This document shows positions 8,093-17,295 of a stretch of 64,000 nucleotides of DNA, piece by piece. The first letter of the stretch is position 1. The number at the start of each line of letters is the position of its first letter. The notes under the pieces are model-generated. The model worked only from the letters and a program-made list of their open reading frames with translations. It did not search any database and was not told where the DNA came from. The stretch covers positions 3,887,501 to 3,951,500 of the forward strand of contig NZ_CP049783.1 in assembly GCF_015710975.1 (NCBI RefSeq). Reading direction: 5' to 3'. The DNA is from Paenibacillus polymyxa. GTDB lineage: Bacteria; Bacillota; Bacilli; Paenibacillales; Paenibacillaceae. A program made the position numbers and the translations under genes.

Positions 8093-9058
8093 ATGAAAGT
8101 TTCAAGTGTCCCCGCACCAAACATGAAGATGAAAATGAAAAAGAACAAAAGAACGACGGAAAGCCTTTTACGAATGCAGAAACACAAGCTGCTCTATCTG
8201 ATGGTTTTACCCGGGTTGGTGTACTTCATTATTTTCAAGTACTTCCCTATGGGAGGATTGGTAATTGCATTTCAGGATTATCAAGCCTTTCAGGGAATTA
8301 CAGGCAGTCCATGGGTAGGAATGAAGCATTTTATTCGTTTGTTTACAGAGCCTACGTTTTTTATGTTGCTTCGCAATACGCTGGTTTTATTTGCACTGAA
8401 TATTGTAATCTTTTTTCCATTGCCCATTATATTGGCGCTCATGCTGAACGAGGTTAGGAAGATGTTTTTCAAAAATATAATTCAAACCATCATCTACATT
8501 CCGCACTTTATGTCATGGGTTATCATCGTTTCGATTTCTTATGTATTCCTGACGGTGGACGGCGGTGTGCTGAATGAACTGATTGCCGCACTAGGTGGTG
8601 AGAAGATCAGCTTCTTAACATCACCGCAGTGGCTGCGAACGGTCTATATCGGGCAAGTGATTTGGAAGGAACTTGGCTGGTCTACCATCATTTATTTATC
8701 TGCAATTACAGTGGTGGATACACAATTGTATGAGGCAGCAGAAATGGACGGTGCTGGGCGTTTGAGAAAGACATGGCACGTGACGTTGCCAGCGATCCGC
8801 CCGGTTATTATTACTTTGTTAATTTTGAAAATCGGTAGCACGCTGGATTTGGGCTTTGAACATATGTACCTGCTATTGAACTCATTAAACCGCGAGGTTG
8901 CCGAAATCTTTGACACCTATATTTATACTGCGGGCTTAAAGAATGGACAATTAAGTTTCAGTACGACAGTAGGACTTTTTAAAGGTGTAGTAGGCTTAAT
9001 TCTGATTATGTTCTCCAATCGACTCGCTAAGAAATTTGGTGAAGACGGCGTTTACTAA
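8093..9058 (+). CDS. ABC sugar transporter permease (LplB/YteP type)
   Basis: 321 aa with about six membrane helices, starting with a Lys/Arg-rich leader and then LYLMVLPGLVYFIIF. The EAA loop (LYEAAEMDGAGRLRKTWHVTLP) that docks to the shared ATPase is intact. The family is the polysaccharide/oligosaccharide importer group LplB/YteP, which usually borrows the MsmX ATPase; no ATPase gene is seen here. The ATG at 8093 is preferred because GAAGGAGG lies 7 bases before it. An upstream TTG at 8075 has no such site. First gene of the rightward pectin operon, partnered with the frameshifted permease on the other strand. Confidence 0.9.
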   Translation: MKVSSVPAPNMKMKMKKNKRTTESLLRMQKHKLLYLMVLPGLVYFIIFKYFPMGGLVIAFQDYQAFQGITGSPWVGMKHFIRLFTEPTFFMLLRNTLVLFALNIVIFFPLPIILALMLNEVRKMFFKNIIQTIIYIPHFMSWVIIVSISYVFLTVDGGVLNELIAALGGEKISFLTSPQWLRTVYIGQVIWKELGWSTIIYLSAITVVDTQLYEAAEMDGAGRLRKTWHVTLPAIRPVIITLLILKIGSTLDLGFEHMYLLLNSLNREVAEIFDTYIYTAGLKNGQLSFSTTVGLFKGVVGLILIMFSNRLAKKFGEDGVY

Positions 9059-9079
9059 TGACGACGGGAAGGATGCAAA

Positions 9080-9703
9080 ATGGTACGGTTTGTAGAAAAC
9101 ATGAACAAATGGTGCATGCGCCTGCTACGCCTGGTCTACCTTAACTTGCTGTGGACGATTGCGACAATCCTGGGCTTGGGTTTTATAGGTGTAGGGCCTG
9201 CAACCGTTGCTATGCTTAGTATTTTAAGGCAGTGGATTCGGGGCAATGAGGAAGTCGCCATTTTCTCGACGTTTGTACGTTACTTTAAAGAAAGCTTTAA
9301 GGAAGCAGCCATCATTGGCGGGCTATACAGCCTTGTGGGTTACGTGCTCTACGTGGATATCGTCAACAGCTCATCCTGGTATGTTCGTGTGGTGACACTG
9401 ATGGGTGCCTTTTTGTATCTGATCTCTTTGGCATACATTTTTCCGTTACTGGCTCACTATGCTTGGAAAGGCATCAAGCTGAAGATCAAGATGTCGATCG
9501 TAATTGGATTTTCGTATTTACAATATACACTTGTTCTTTTTGTAGCTATTGTCGTGCTTTATGCATTGATTCTAGGCTTGTACCCAGGAATTCTAACTTT
9601 TGCCGGAGCGAGCATCATCGGTTATCTCGTGATGTGGATGACGCATCAGGTATTCAGCAAAATAGAGCGAGAGGTTCTGGTGAAAGAGGAAGATATGGCA
9701 TGA
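9080..9703 (+). CDS. YesL-like DUF624 membrane protein
   Basis: 207 aa with about five hydrophobic segments, beginning MVRFVENMNKWCMRLLRLVYLN and continuing with GLGFIGVGPATVAML, the DUF624/YesL signature. Such proteins sit beside LplB/LplC/LplA-type importers in Bacillus rhamnogalacturonan operons, but their biochemical role is not established. The gap from the permease is 21 bp and to the binding protein 28 bp, so it is part of the same operon. Confidence 0.85.
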   Translation: MVRFVENMNKWCMRLLRLVYLNLLWTIATILGLGFIGVGPATVAMLSILRQWIRGNEEVAIFSTFVRYFKESFKEAAIIGGLYSLVGYVLYVDIVNSSSWYVRVVTLMGAFLYLISLAYIFPLLAHYAWKGIKLKIKMSIVIGFSYLQYTLVLFVAIVVLYALILGLYPGILTFAGASIIGYLVMWMTHQVFSKIEREVLVKEEDMA

Positions 9704-9731
9704 ATATACAAACGAAAAAGGAGCAAACACG

Positions 9732-11252
9732 ATGAAAAAAAGAACCGCGATGAAAAAGGGAGTATCGGGTCTTCTTGCCGGACTTATGGTCATGAGTGTT
9801 TTTCTAACTGCTTGTGGTGACAAAGGGACTGAGGATCAAGCCAGCCAAACCTATGATCCCAAATCCAAACTGGAATTTACCTGGCTAAACGTATTGCATA
9901 CAGCCTCTCCGCCTACAGAAACGATTAAAAGCAAAATCGAAGAATACACCAATTCCAAAATTACGTTCAACTGGGTGCCGGATGCTTCCAAGGAAGAGAG
10001 AATTACCACCGCACTGGCTTCTGGTGAATTGGCAGACATGGTGACTTTGACGATGATGACAAATTCATCAGTGCGTAGTTCATTGAAATCAGGACTATTC
10101 TGGGATGTAGGCAAATACTTGGATGATTATGAAAATTTGAAGAAGATCCCGCCTGAAGTGCGCGAAGCTGCTTCTATTGAAGGGGTACTGTATGGTGTTC
10201 CGTTCCAGAAAAATCTGGCTCGGGCGGGTCTGGTCATTCGTCAGGATTGGCTCGATCGCTTAGGACTGAAAGTGCCGACCACACTGGATGAGTTGTATGA
10301 AGTTGCGAGAGCGTTTACAGAAGATGATCCAGATGGCAATGGAAAAAATGATACGACTGGGTTTGTTGACAGATCGGATCTGCGTTACAGCAGCTTTAAA
10401 ACATTAAGCTCCTACTTTGGGACACCTAATGGCTGGAAAGTAGATGAAAACGGCAAGTTTACGCCGGAATTTGATACTCCTCAATATTTGGAGACCTTAA
10501 AGTATTCCAATAAATTATACAAAAACGGATACCTCTCCAAAGACTTTGCCGTAACCGCTAAAACGGACCAGCAACAACAATTTGCACAAGGTAAAGCAGG
10601 GATTTATACAGGCATGATCGATATCTCTAACCTTAGAACCTTGTCTCAAGGCTTACAAAAAGGGCTGAAGCTGGTACCTGTTAACAAGATTTCTAATGGA
10701 GATGGCCAATATCACGTATGGTCTGAAGGAAGCGGGGTAGGAGGCTTGCTGGCATTTCCGAAATCTGAAGTAAAGACAGAAGCTGAGTTGAAGAGACTGC
10801 TGCAATTTGTAGATGATTTAATTGACAAAGATGTATATATGTACATGACCGGTGGTATTGAAGGTACTCATTATAAAATCGAAAAAGATGGTTCCTTTAA
10901 AATTACGAATACAGATTTGTGGCAAGCAGACGTTCAGCCATTTTCAAGCTCCAGACCAAGTGAAGTGACCTATAACTTAAAGGATGCCAATCCGGAAAAG
11001 GAAATGGCTAATGAATTAGTGCGAGAAAATAATAAATTTGCTGTTCTGGACCCGACAGTGCCACTGGATTCAGCCACCGCTAATGAACAAGGAACAGAGC
11101 TGGAGAAAATCATTACCGACGCCTCCTTCAAATTTATTATGGGTGAAATTGATGAAGCCGGATTTAAAGCAGCTGTAGAAAACTGGAAAAAGTCAGGCGG
11201 AGCACGAATTACCACTGAGTATGAAGAAGCGTATAAGAAAACGAAAAAATAA
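9732..11252 (+). CDS. Extracellular oligosaccharide-binding lipoprotein (LplA/YtcQ type)
   Basis: 506 aa. The lipoprotein signal peptide has lipobox LTAC with Cys28, so it is tethered to the outer face of the membrane. The rest is a family 1 solute-binding protein of the LplA/YtcQ group (KLEFTWLNVLHTASPPTETI; DDPDGNGKNDTTGF, a calcium-binding-like loop; TGGIEGTHY). It captures the sugar chain and delivers it to the permeases. The start at 9732 follows AAAGGAG by 7 bases; a second Met at 9750 is less well placed. Context suggests pectin oligosaccharides as ligand (inference). Confidence 0.9.
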   Translation: MKKRTAMKKGVSGLLAGLMVMSVFLTACGDKGTEDQASQTYDPKSKLEFTWLNVLHTASPPTETIKSKIEEYTNSKITFNWVPDASKEERITTALASGELADMVTLTMMTNSSVRSSLKSGLFWDVGKYLDDYENLKKIPPEVREAASIEGVLYGVPFQKNLARAGLVIRQDWLDRLGLKVPTTLDELYEVARAFTEDDPDGNGKNDTTGFVDRSDLRYSSFKTLSSYFGTPNGWKVDENGKFTPEFDTPQYLETLKYSNKLYKNGYLSKDFAVTAKTDQQQQFAQGKAGIYTGMIDISNLRTLSQGLQKGLKLVPVNKISNGDGQYHVWSEGSGVGGLLAFPKSEVKTEAELKRLLQFVDDLIDKDVYMYMTGGIEGTHYKIEKDGSFKITNTDLWQADVQPFSSSRPSEVTYNLKDANPEKEMANELVRENNKFAVLDPTVPLDSATANEQGTELEKIITDASFKFIMGEIDEAGFKAAVENWKKSGGARITTEYEEAYKKTKK

Positions 11253-11290
11253 AGATATAGGCTGAACATTAGTGTACATGAATTGTCACT

Positions 11291-11351
11291 ACGCAGGCGG
11301 ATGGTGCTTAACATCGCTGACACTTGTCCAGCACCATTCCGCCTACTGCGT
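11291..11351 (+). terminator. Large intercistronic hairpin after the binding-protein gene
   Basis: Long imperfect arms (ACGCAGGCGGATGGTGCT and the matching AGCACCATTCCGCCTACTGCGT) are followed by TTTT. It lies between the binding protein and the enzyme genes. It could act as a leaky terminator or protect the upstream mRNA, giving more binding protein than enzyme. Confidence 0.6.
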
Positions 11352-11386
11352 TTTATTCACAAAAAATAAAGACAGGAGAGAACGAA

Positions 11387-12748
11387 ATGCAATTGTATAA
11401 CATTGTAGATTATGGAGCAGTTCAGGATGGTACGACGATGGCGACAGAGGCGATTGCGGCTGCCATTGAAGCAGCAAGTAATGCTGGTGGAGGCACCGTT
11501 TTTGTCCCGTCTGGAACATACCTGACGGGTGCTATTATTCTGAAAAGTAACATTGAGCTGCATTTAAGCCCCGGCGCAATTCTTTCCTTCAGTACGGAAC
11601 TGGCAGATTACCCTGTAGTAGAATCCAGATGGGAAGGCGTTCAGCGGGAAGTACATGCATCGTGCATTTATGGAGAGAACCTTGAGAATATTTCGATTAC
11701 AGGCAGCGGAACACTGGACGGAAATGGTCAACCGTGGTGGGAAAAGCATCGGAATCACCCTGAAGAGTTGCAGTATCCAAGACCCAAATTAATCAGCTTT
11801 GACCGCTGTCAACGGGTCACCATTAAAGACCTCATGTTAAAAAATTCCCCCAGTTGGACTGTAAACCCCATTGCTTGCTATAACGTTACGATTGACAATT
11901 TGTCCATTCTTAACCCGGCCGACTCTCCCAATACGGATGGTATTAATCCCGAATCCTGTTCCAATGTTCGTATTAGCAACTGCAATATTGATGTAGGCGA
12001 TGATTGTATTGCGATCAAAGCAGGAACCGAAGATACCCATGAGCGGATTCCTTGTGAAAATATTACGATTACCAACTGTACAATGGTGCATGGTCATGGT
12101 GCTGTCGTACTGGGAAGCGAAATGAGCGGAGATATTCGTAATGTTACGATCAGCAATTGCGTGTTCAAGCAAACGGATCGGGGCATACGTCTGAAATCAA
12201 GACGGGGACGCGGTGGAATCATCGAGGATATTCGTATCAGCAACATTGTGATGGAGGAGGTCATTTGTCCATTTATTCTAAACCTGTATTATTTCTGCGG
12301 ACCTCGGGGCAAGGACAAATATGTGTGGGATAAAAATCCCTATCCAATTACTGATGAAACTCCGTGCTTTAGAAGAATCCATTTTTCCGATATCACGGCA
12401 CGTCAGGTTCATGCGGCGGCTGGTTTCTTATACGGACTTGCAGAACAATATATTGCTGAAATTACATTTTCCAATATTGATATATCTATGGCTAAAAATG
12501 CGATTCCCGGTCGTCCGGCCATGATGACAGGGATTGAAGATATGAATAACCGTGGTTTTTATCTAGGTAATGTGAGGGATATTCGTTTTCAACAGGTTAC
12601 GATTGAAAATCATGAAGGTCCTGCCTTTTACATTGAAAATGGGAAAGATGTTGAAATCAATCGTTGTCATTCGAAGAATACAGCTCAGCCTGAAAAGCTG
12701 ATAGAACAAGTAACGATACAACCTTCTGAACAAAATGTTGTGAAATAG
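11387..12748 (+). CDS. GH28 polygalacturonase family glycosidase, intracellular
   Basis: 453 aa with no signal peptide. GH28 motifs are in the usual order: NTDG (about residue 182), GDDC with the catalytic Asp pair (about 204), GHGAVVLGSE (about 237) and RLKS (about 268; the family has R-I/L-K). The parallel beta-helix pattern is evident. Cytoplasmic GH28 enzymes of this kind are usually exo-acting polygalacturonosidases or rhamnogalacturonan hydrolases acting on imported oligomers; which one cannot be decided here. The ATG at 11387 is chosen for its AGGAGAG site. The frame stays open further up to 11324, but without a binding site. Confidence 0.87.
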   Translation: MQLYNIVDYGAVQDGTTMATEAIAAAIEAASNAGGGTVFVPSGTYLTGAIILKSNIELHLSPGAILSFSTELADYPVVESRWEGVQREVHASCIYGENLENISITGSGTLDGNGQPWWEKHRNHPEELQYPRPKLISFDRCQRVTIKDLMLKNSPSWTVNPIACYNVTIDNLSILNPADSPNTDGINPESCSNVRISNCNIDVGDDCIAIKAGTEDTHERIPCENITITNCTMVHGHGAVVLGSEMSGDIRNVTISNCVFKQTDRGIRLKSRRGRGGIIEDIRISNIVMEEVICPFILNLYYFCGPRGKDKYVWDKNPYPITDETPCFRRIHFSDITARQVHAAAGFLYGLAEQYIAEITFSNIDISMAKNAIPGRPAMMTGIEDMNNRGFYLGNVRDIRFQQVTIENHEGPAFYIENGKDVEINRCHSKNTAQPEKLIEQVTIQPSEQNVVK

Positions 12749-12772
12749 GAGGGGATGAAAGGAGCATAAAAC

Positions 12773-13657
12773 GTGGATAAGTTGCAAGCATTGTTGGGAG
12801 ACCTTCCGGCAGATCGCCCTATAACGGCGACTCTACTGAATCAAGAAGAGCGGGAGGGTTATCGACTGGAGTGTCTCCTGCTGGACTTGAACGGGATCGA
12901 GTCTGTACCCGCTTATGTAGCTACACCCTTACAAGGGGACGGTCCGTTCCCATTGGTCGTATTTAACCATTCGCATGGGGGCAACTATACGAATGGACGT
13001 AAGGAACTGCTTCATAGCAGTTCTTACCTACAGCAGCCCTCGTTTGCTACAGTTCTGACAGACATGGGGTATTGCGTGTGCTGTATCGACATGTGGGGCT
13101 TCAACGAGCGTGGAGGCAAAACCGAGAGCGAGCTGGTAAAAGAAATGCTCTGGCAGGGTCAGGTGCTGTGGGGCATGATGCTGTATGATAACCGTCGTTT
13201 GGTAGATTATATGTGTCAGCGTGAGGACATTGATGCTTACCGTATCGCAACGATCGGTATGTCGATGGGTGGACTTATGGCATGGTGGATGGCTGCTTTA
13301 GATGAACGAATACAGGTCACGGTGGATATCTGCGGACAGGTAGATGCCCATACGCTGATCGCTAAAAGGGGATTGGATCATCATGGCTTCTATTCCTATG
13401 TCCCCGGCTTGTTGAAGCATTTCACCACGCTGGATATTCAAAAGCGGATCGCACCTCGTCCACGGATGAGTATAACAGGTCAAAATGATCGGATGTGTCC
13501 TATAGAAGGAGTCGAGCATTTGGCCAAGGGGTTGTTGGAAGCTTATCAGAAAGCAGGTCACCCTGAGCATTGGCAGCCTGTGATTGCGGGCGGTGGCCAT
13601 ATGGAGACATTGGAAATGCGAACGGCTTGGCAGTCATTTTTAGCTGAACACTTGTAA
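12773..13657 (+). CDS. Alpha/beta hydrolase (dienelactone hydrolase-like esterase)
   Basis: 294 aa with oxyanion region VFNHSHGG, nucleophile elbow GMSMGG, an acid residue probably in TGQNDRMCP, and catalytic His in AGGGHMETL. It starts at GTG after AAAGGAG; no signal peptide. The position between GH28 and pectin methylesterase suggests it deacylates pectin oligomers, perhaps as an acetylesterase. This rests on context; the fold alone does not fix the substrate. Confidence 0.8.
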   Translation: MDKLQALLGDLPADRPITATLLNQEEREGYRLECLLLDLNGIESVPAYVATPLQGDGPFPLVVFNHSHGGNYTNGRKELLHSSSYLQQPSFATVLTDMGYCVCCIDMWGFNERGGKTESELVKEMLWQGQVLWGMMLYDNRRLVDYMCQREDIDAYRIATIGMSMGGLMAWWMAALDERIQVTVDICGQVDAHTLIAKRGLDHHGFYSYVPGLLKHFTTLDIQKRIAPRPRMSITGQNDRMCPIEGVEHLAKGLLEAYQKAGHPEHWQPVIAGGGHMETLEMRTAWQSFLAEHL

Positions 13658-13682
13658 ATCAAATGAAAGGATTGGGGTAACC

Positions 13683-14663
13683 ATGCTAGTCGGAAAAGAA
13701 TCCTTTTGTGATTTCCACACCATTCAGGAGGCGATTCATGTATTGGAGCAATCGCCTTCCAACGAAATGGAAACGTTAACTATTTTATCGGGTACCTATG
13801 AGGAAGAAGTGCGGATTTACCGTTCAAATCTACATATCATAGGCATCGGGCAGGTAGAGATTCGTATGGACCGGTATGCCAAGGAGCGGAATGAAGCAGG
13901 TGAGGAAATAGGAACCTTTGCGACACCGACTTTATTTATAGGCGGCAGCCATCTGATCTTGGAAAATCTCATCATTTCCAACACGGCCGGACAGGGAGAA
14001 CACATTGGGCAGGCCGTTGCGGTATACGCTCATTGTGATCAAACCGTCTTTAGAAACTGCACCTTTAAAGGGTACCAGGACACGTTATTTACAGGCCCTC
14101 TGCCTCCTGCACCCAAAGAACGATTAAAGTTTGGTGGAATTCCTTTGAAAGAACACCATCCACACTATCGCCAGCTTTATCAGCATTGTTACATCGAGGG
14201 TACGATAGATTTCATTTTTGGCGGGGCTACCGCTTACTTTGAAGATTGCGAGATTCGTAGTTTGCGTCATCATAAGAACCATACAAGCTACGTTACAGCC
14301 GCCTCTACACCGCAAGGACAAACGTACGGCTATGTATTCGATCATTGCTATTTAACCGCAGAGCCTGATATTACTCCTGTTTTTTTGGGCCGTCCATGGC
14401 GGGAATATGCCAAAACCGTATTTGTCGATTGTAAAATGGGCGACCATATCGACCCGCGCGGCTGGGACAATTGGGACAATGTCGCGAATGAGAAAACCGT
14501 CTGCTATCAGGAATATGGCGGATCTGATGAAATAGCTTTATTACGTAAGCAGCGTGTTCCGTGGGCGGATTGCTTTGAAGCGAGGACAAAAGCATGGAGC
14601 AAGGAGCAGGTTTTTGAGGGAGTCACATTTTGGAAAGTAAGGAGAAGTGATGTCTCATGTTGA
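13683..14663 (+). CDS. Pectin methylesterase (CE8), apparently intracellular
   Basis: 326 aa. CE8 motifs are all present: QAVAVYAHCDQ, GYQDTLF (Asp), GTIDFIFGGA (catalytic Asp) and FLGRPWREYA (Arg). It demethylates galacturonate units. There is no signal peptide: the protein begins MLVGKESFCDFHTIQEAI, directly in the fold. A cytoplasmic pectin methylesterase implies that methylated oligogalacturonides are imported. It overlaps the next gene by 7 bases, so translation is probably coupled. Confidence 0.92.
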   Translation: MLVGKESFCDFHTIQEAIHVLEQSPSNEMETLTILSGTYEEEVRIYRSNLHIIGIGQVEIRMDRYAKERNEAGEEIGTFATPTLFIGGSHLILENLIISNTAGQGEHIGQAVAVYAHCDQTVFRNCTFKGYQDTLFTGPLPPAPKERLKFGGIPLKEHHPHYRQLYQHCYIEGTIDFIFGGATAYFEDCEIRSLRHHKNHTSYVTAASTPQGQTYGYVFDHCYLTAEPDITPVFLGRPWREYAKTVFVDCKMGDHIDPRGWDNWDNVANEKTVCYQEYGGSDEIALLRKQRVPWADCFEARTKAWSKEQVFEGVTFWKVRRSDVSC

Positions 14664-16234
14664 TCCAAAACCCTATATTAAAAGGCTTTAATCCCGATCC
14701 GTGTATTACGCGAGTCGAAGATACTTACTATATTGTAGTGTCATCATTTGAGTGGCTGCCTGGAGTACGGGTGTATCAGTCCAAAGATTTGGCTCATTGG
14801 GAGCACTGCACGGATATTTTGACTGACCAGGTTGATTTGAGAGGGAACCCGAAAAATTGCAGCATTTGGGCACCGCAATTAAGCTATGCGGATAACCTTT
14901 TTTATCTGCTCTATACGGATGTGAAAAGCACCAAGCGTCCGTTCAAGGACGTTCATAATTTTGTGATAACGGCACCCACGATCAACGGACCGTGGTCGGA
15001 ACCCGTTTATCTGAATAGTAGTGGATTTGATCCATCTTTATTTCATGATGAGGATGGACGCAAATGGCTGCTGAACGCGTTGTGGGATTACCGCATGTTG
15101 GAAAGCAATAAGTCATCGGGTATTGTCATGCAGGAGTATGACAGCAGTCAACAGCGGCTTGTTGGTGAGCCTATTAAAATTTTTGATTGCACTCCATTGA
15201 AGAAGACAGAAGCGCCCCACATCTACAGGCAGAACGGTTATTATTATCTTGTTACAGCGGAAGGTGGAACGGGTACGGGGCATGCAGTTACCGTAGCACG
15301 CTCCAAGCAGATAACCGGCCCGTATGAAGTAGACCCGCATAACCCGATGCTTACGTCTCGTGATCTGCTGAATTTCCCTTTACAATGCGCAGGACATGGC
15401 AGTCTTGTGGAAACACCGGACGGAGAATGGTATATGGCCCATTTATGCACACGTCCAGTGGAGGGGAAATACGCCATTTTAGGGCGCGAGACAGCGTTGC
15501 AACAAGTCTATTGGAATGATGAAGGCTGGCTGCGATTAACCGCCGGGGGCCATACACCTCAATTGGAGGTGCCTGCGCCTCAAGGGACAGTTTCGATTAA
15601 GCAAGAGCAGCAGGAGTATATTTTCGAAGACTTTTTCGAGGGCCCCACAATTGATAAATCGTGGAACACATTGCGTATCCTGGCGGACGATAGCTGGTGT
15701 TCATTAAGTCAGCGCCCAGGCTACCTTCGAATTCATGCTGGAGAATCCATACAAAGTCTGTTCCAGCATCACGTGCTTGCCATTCGGCAAACGGATCATC
15801 ATTTTCGGGTAGAAACAGCACTGGAGTATCAGCCAACAAGCTATTTGCAAATGGCGGGACTTTTGCTGTATCTCAATGAAGAGGACTATTTGTATACGTA
15901 TGTCAGCTATGAAGAGGGAGTGGGAAAAGTGCTGCGCATGATGCGCTGTGAAGCTAATTCATTTACGTTAGTTCCGCAAGTGATTGCACTTCAGAATGAT
16001 CTTCCTGTACATTTGGCTGTAGAGGTCCATGCCTCCTATGCACAATTTTATTATGGAGTCGGAGATGAGCCTTCCTGGAAGCGACTTTTTGAAATACAGG
16101 ATATCAGCTTTTTGTCGGGAGGATTTACAGGGAATTTTGTAGGTATTGCTGCTCATGATATGCAACAATTCCAAGGGAGCTACGCTGACTTTTCCCATTT
16201 CTTATACTATGGTAAGGACCATCTCTCCTCATAA
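14657..16234 (+). CDS. GH43 glycosidase (beta-xylosidase/alpha-L-arabinofuranosidase type)
   Basis: 525 aa. The five-bladed propeller starts NPILKGFNPDPCI (catalytic base Asp), with SIWAPQL, GFDPSLFHDEDG (Asp) and EAPHIY (general acid Glu). Residues about 310-520 form the usual C-terminal beta-sandwich (concanavalin-like), with DSWCSLSQRPGYLRI and FTGNFVGIAAHD. No signal peptide. In a pectin operon, arabinan or xylogalacturonan side chains are likely substrates (inference). Last gene of the operon; a terminator follows. Confidence 0.9.
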   Translation: MLIQNPILKGFNPDPCITRVEDTYYIVVSSFEWLPGVRVYQSKDLAHWEHCTDILTDQVDLRGNPKNCSIWAPQLSYADNLFYLLYTDVKSTKRPFKDVHNFVITAPTINGPWSEPVYLNSSGFDPSLFHDEDGRKWLLNALWDYRMLESNKSSGIVMQEYDSSQQRLVGEPIKIFDCTPLKKTEAPHIYRQNGYYYLVTAEGGTGTGHAVTVARSKQITGPYEVDPHNPMLTSRDLLNFPLQCAGHGSLVETPDGEWYMAHLCTRPVEGKYAILGRETALQQVYWNDEGWLRLTAGGHTPQLEVPAPQGTVSIKQEQQEYIFEDFFEGPTIDKSWNTLRILADDSWCSLSQRPGYLRIHAGESIQSLFQHHVLAIRQTDHHFRVETALEYQPTSYLQMAGLLLYLNEEDYLYTYVSYEEGVGKVLRMMRCEANSFTLVPQVIALQNDLPVHLAVEVHASYAQFYYGVGDEPSWKRLFEIQDISFLSGGFTGNFVGIAAHDMQQFQGSYADFSHFLYYGKDHLSS

Positions 16235-16258
16235 AAAATATAATACTGACTATATTGC

Positions 16259-16283
16259 AAGCACCTTAATCGGTGCTTTTTTT
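16259..16283 (+). terminator. Intrinsic terminator of the pectin operon
   Basis: An AAGCACC/GGTGCTT stem with a T-run, 25 bp after the GH43 stop. It may also serve the convergent LysR gene. Confidence 0.8.
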
Positions 16284-16290
16284 CTGCACA

Positions 16291-17178
16291 TTACCTTTTC
16301 ACATTATAATCTCGCAAAATCTCCAAAAAAGCAGTGGTTGCTTTCGTCTCAAATATTGCAGAAGGGGTCAGAAAAGAAAATTTCCGAATGAACGGGAGAT
16401 TGAGAATATCCAATACTTCTAATGTTCCCAAAGCAAGTTCCTTTTGAATTACCCATTGGGACAGCAAAGAAATCCCCAAGCCCGCTTCTACCGACTCTTT
16501 GATGATCTGTGTACTGCCAAAATTCATCATATGAGAAGGATAAAATCGAAGCTGTGCAAACATCTTTTCAGCCGCCTCCCGGGTTCCAGAGCCTTCTTCC
16601 CGCAGAATCCAGATGTCCTCATGCAGCTCATTTATATCCACTTGAGATTTACCGGCCAAACGATGATTTTGCGGAACGACAATAACCATTTCATCATCGG
16701 CGAAGGATTCAATGTGCAAATGGTCATGCTGAAATTCTCCTTCGATAATGCCCACATCCAGTTGATTATGGATCACGAGCTTTTCAATTTCCAATGTATT
16801 GCCGATGGTAATGGAAGGCTGAATGAGTGGGTACTGAATTCTCATTTGCGCAATTACATGTGGTAATACATATTCACCATACGTGTAGCTTGCACCAATA
16901 GACAGGTTACCCTTTGCCGTATGCATTAGCTCATCCACCAAGTACTGCATACGTGTATGGAGTCGGATAATCTCCTGGGCATGATGATACACAATTTCAC
17001 CTGCTTTAGTTAAACGCACATATTTATTACTTCGCTCCAAGAGCCGGGTTCCTACACTGCGTTCCAATGTTTGAATATATTGACTTACCCCAGGTTGGGT
17101 CATATGTAGTGCCTCAGCAGCTCGTGTGAAGTTTTGTTTCTCCGCAACCTTAACAAAAACGATTAAAGATTGATCCAA
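16291..17178 (-). CDS. LysR-family transcriptional regulator
   Basis: 295 aa. The N-terminal winged helix-turn-helix is classic (FVKVAEKQNFTRAAEALHMT, then QPGVSQYIQTLE). The effector-binding domain begins near residue 90 (GNLSIGASYTYGEYVLPHV), and includes REEGSGTR, a sulfate/anion-type pocket motif seen in CysL-like regulators. It starts at TTG 17178 with GGAGGAA upstream. It is divergent from the YeiH gene at 17296, which it very likely controls. The ligand is unknown. Confidence 0.9.
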   Translation of the reverse strand: MDQSLIVFVKVAEKQNFTRAAEALHMTQPGVSQYIQTLERSVGTRLLERSNKYVRLTKAGEIVYHHAQEIIRLHTRMQYLVDELMHTAKGNLSIGASYTYGEYVLPHVIAQMRIQYPLIQPSITIGNTLEIEKLVIHNQLDVGIIEGEFQHDHLHIESFADDEMVIVVPQNHRLAGKSQVDINELHEDIWILREEGSGTREAAEKMFAQLRFYPSHMMNFGSTQIIKESVEAGLGISLLSQWVIQKELALGTLEVLDILNLPFIRKFSFLTPSAIFETKATTAFLEILRDYNVKR

Positions 17179-17295
17179 AGCTTATTCCTCCAATTTAATC
17201 ATGCTATTTACTTATTATCATTATTGTAATGATTTATTTTTCTTATGACAAAATACATATTAAGCTGTATGCATGTAGAATTGGAGGGAATCAGC

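Noticed and set aside
8026..8457. 143-aa frame over the LplB-type permease start
   Set aside because: Overlaps the true permease in another frame and its composition is not protein-like.
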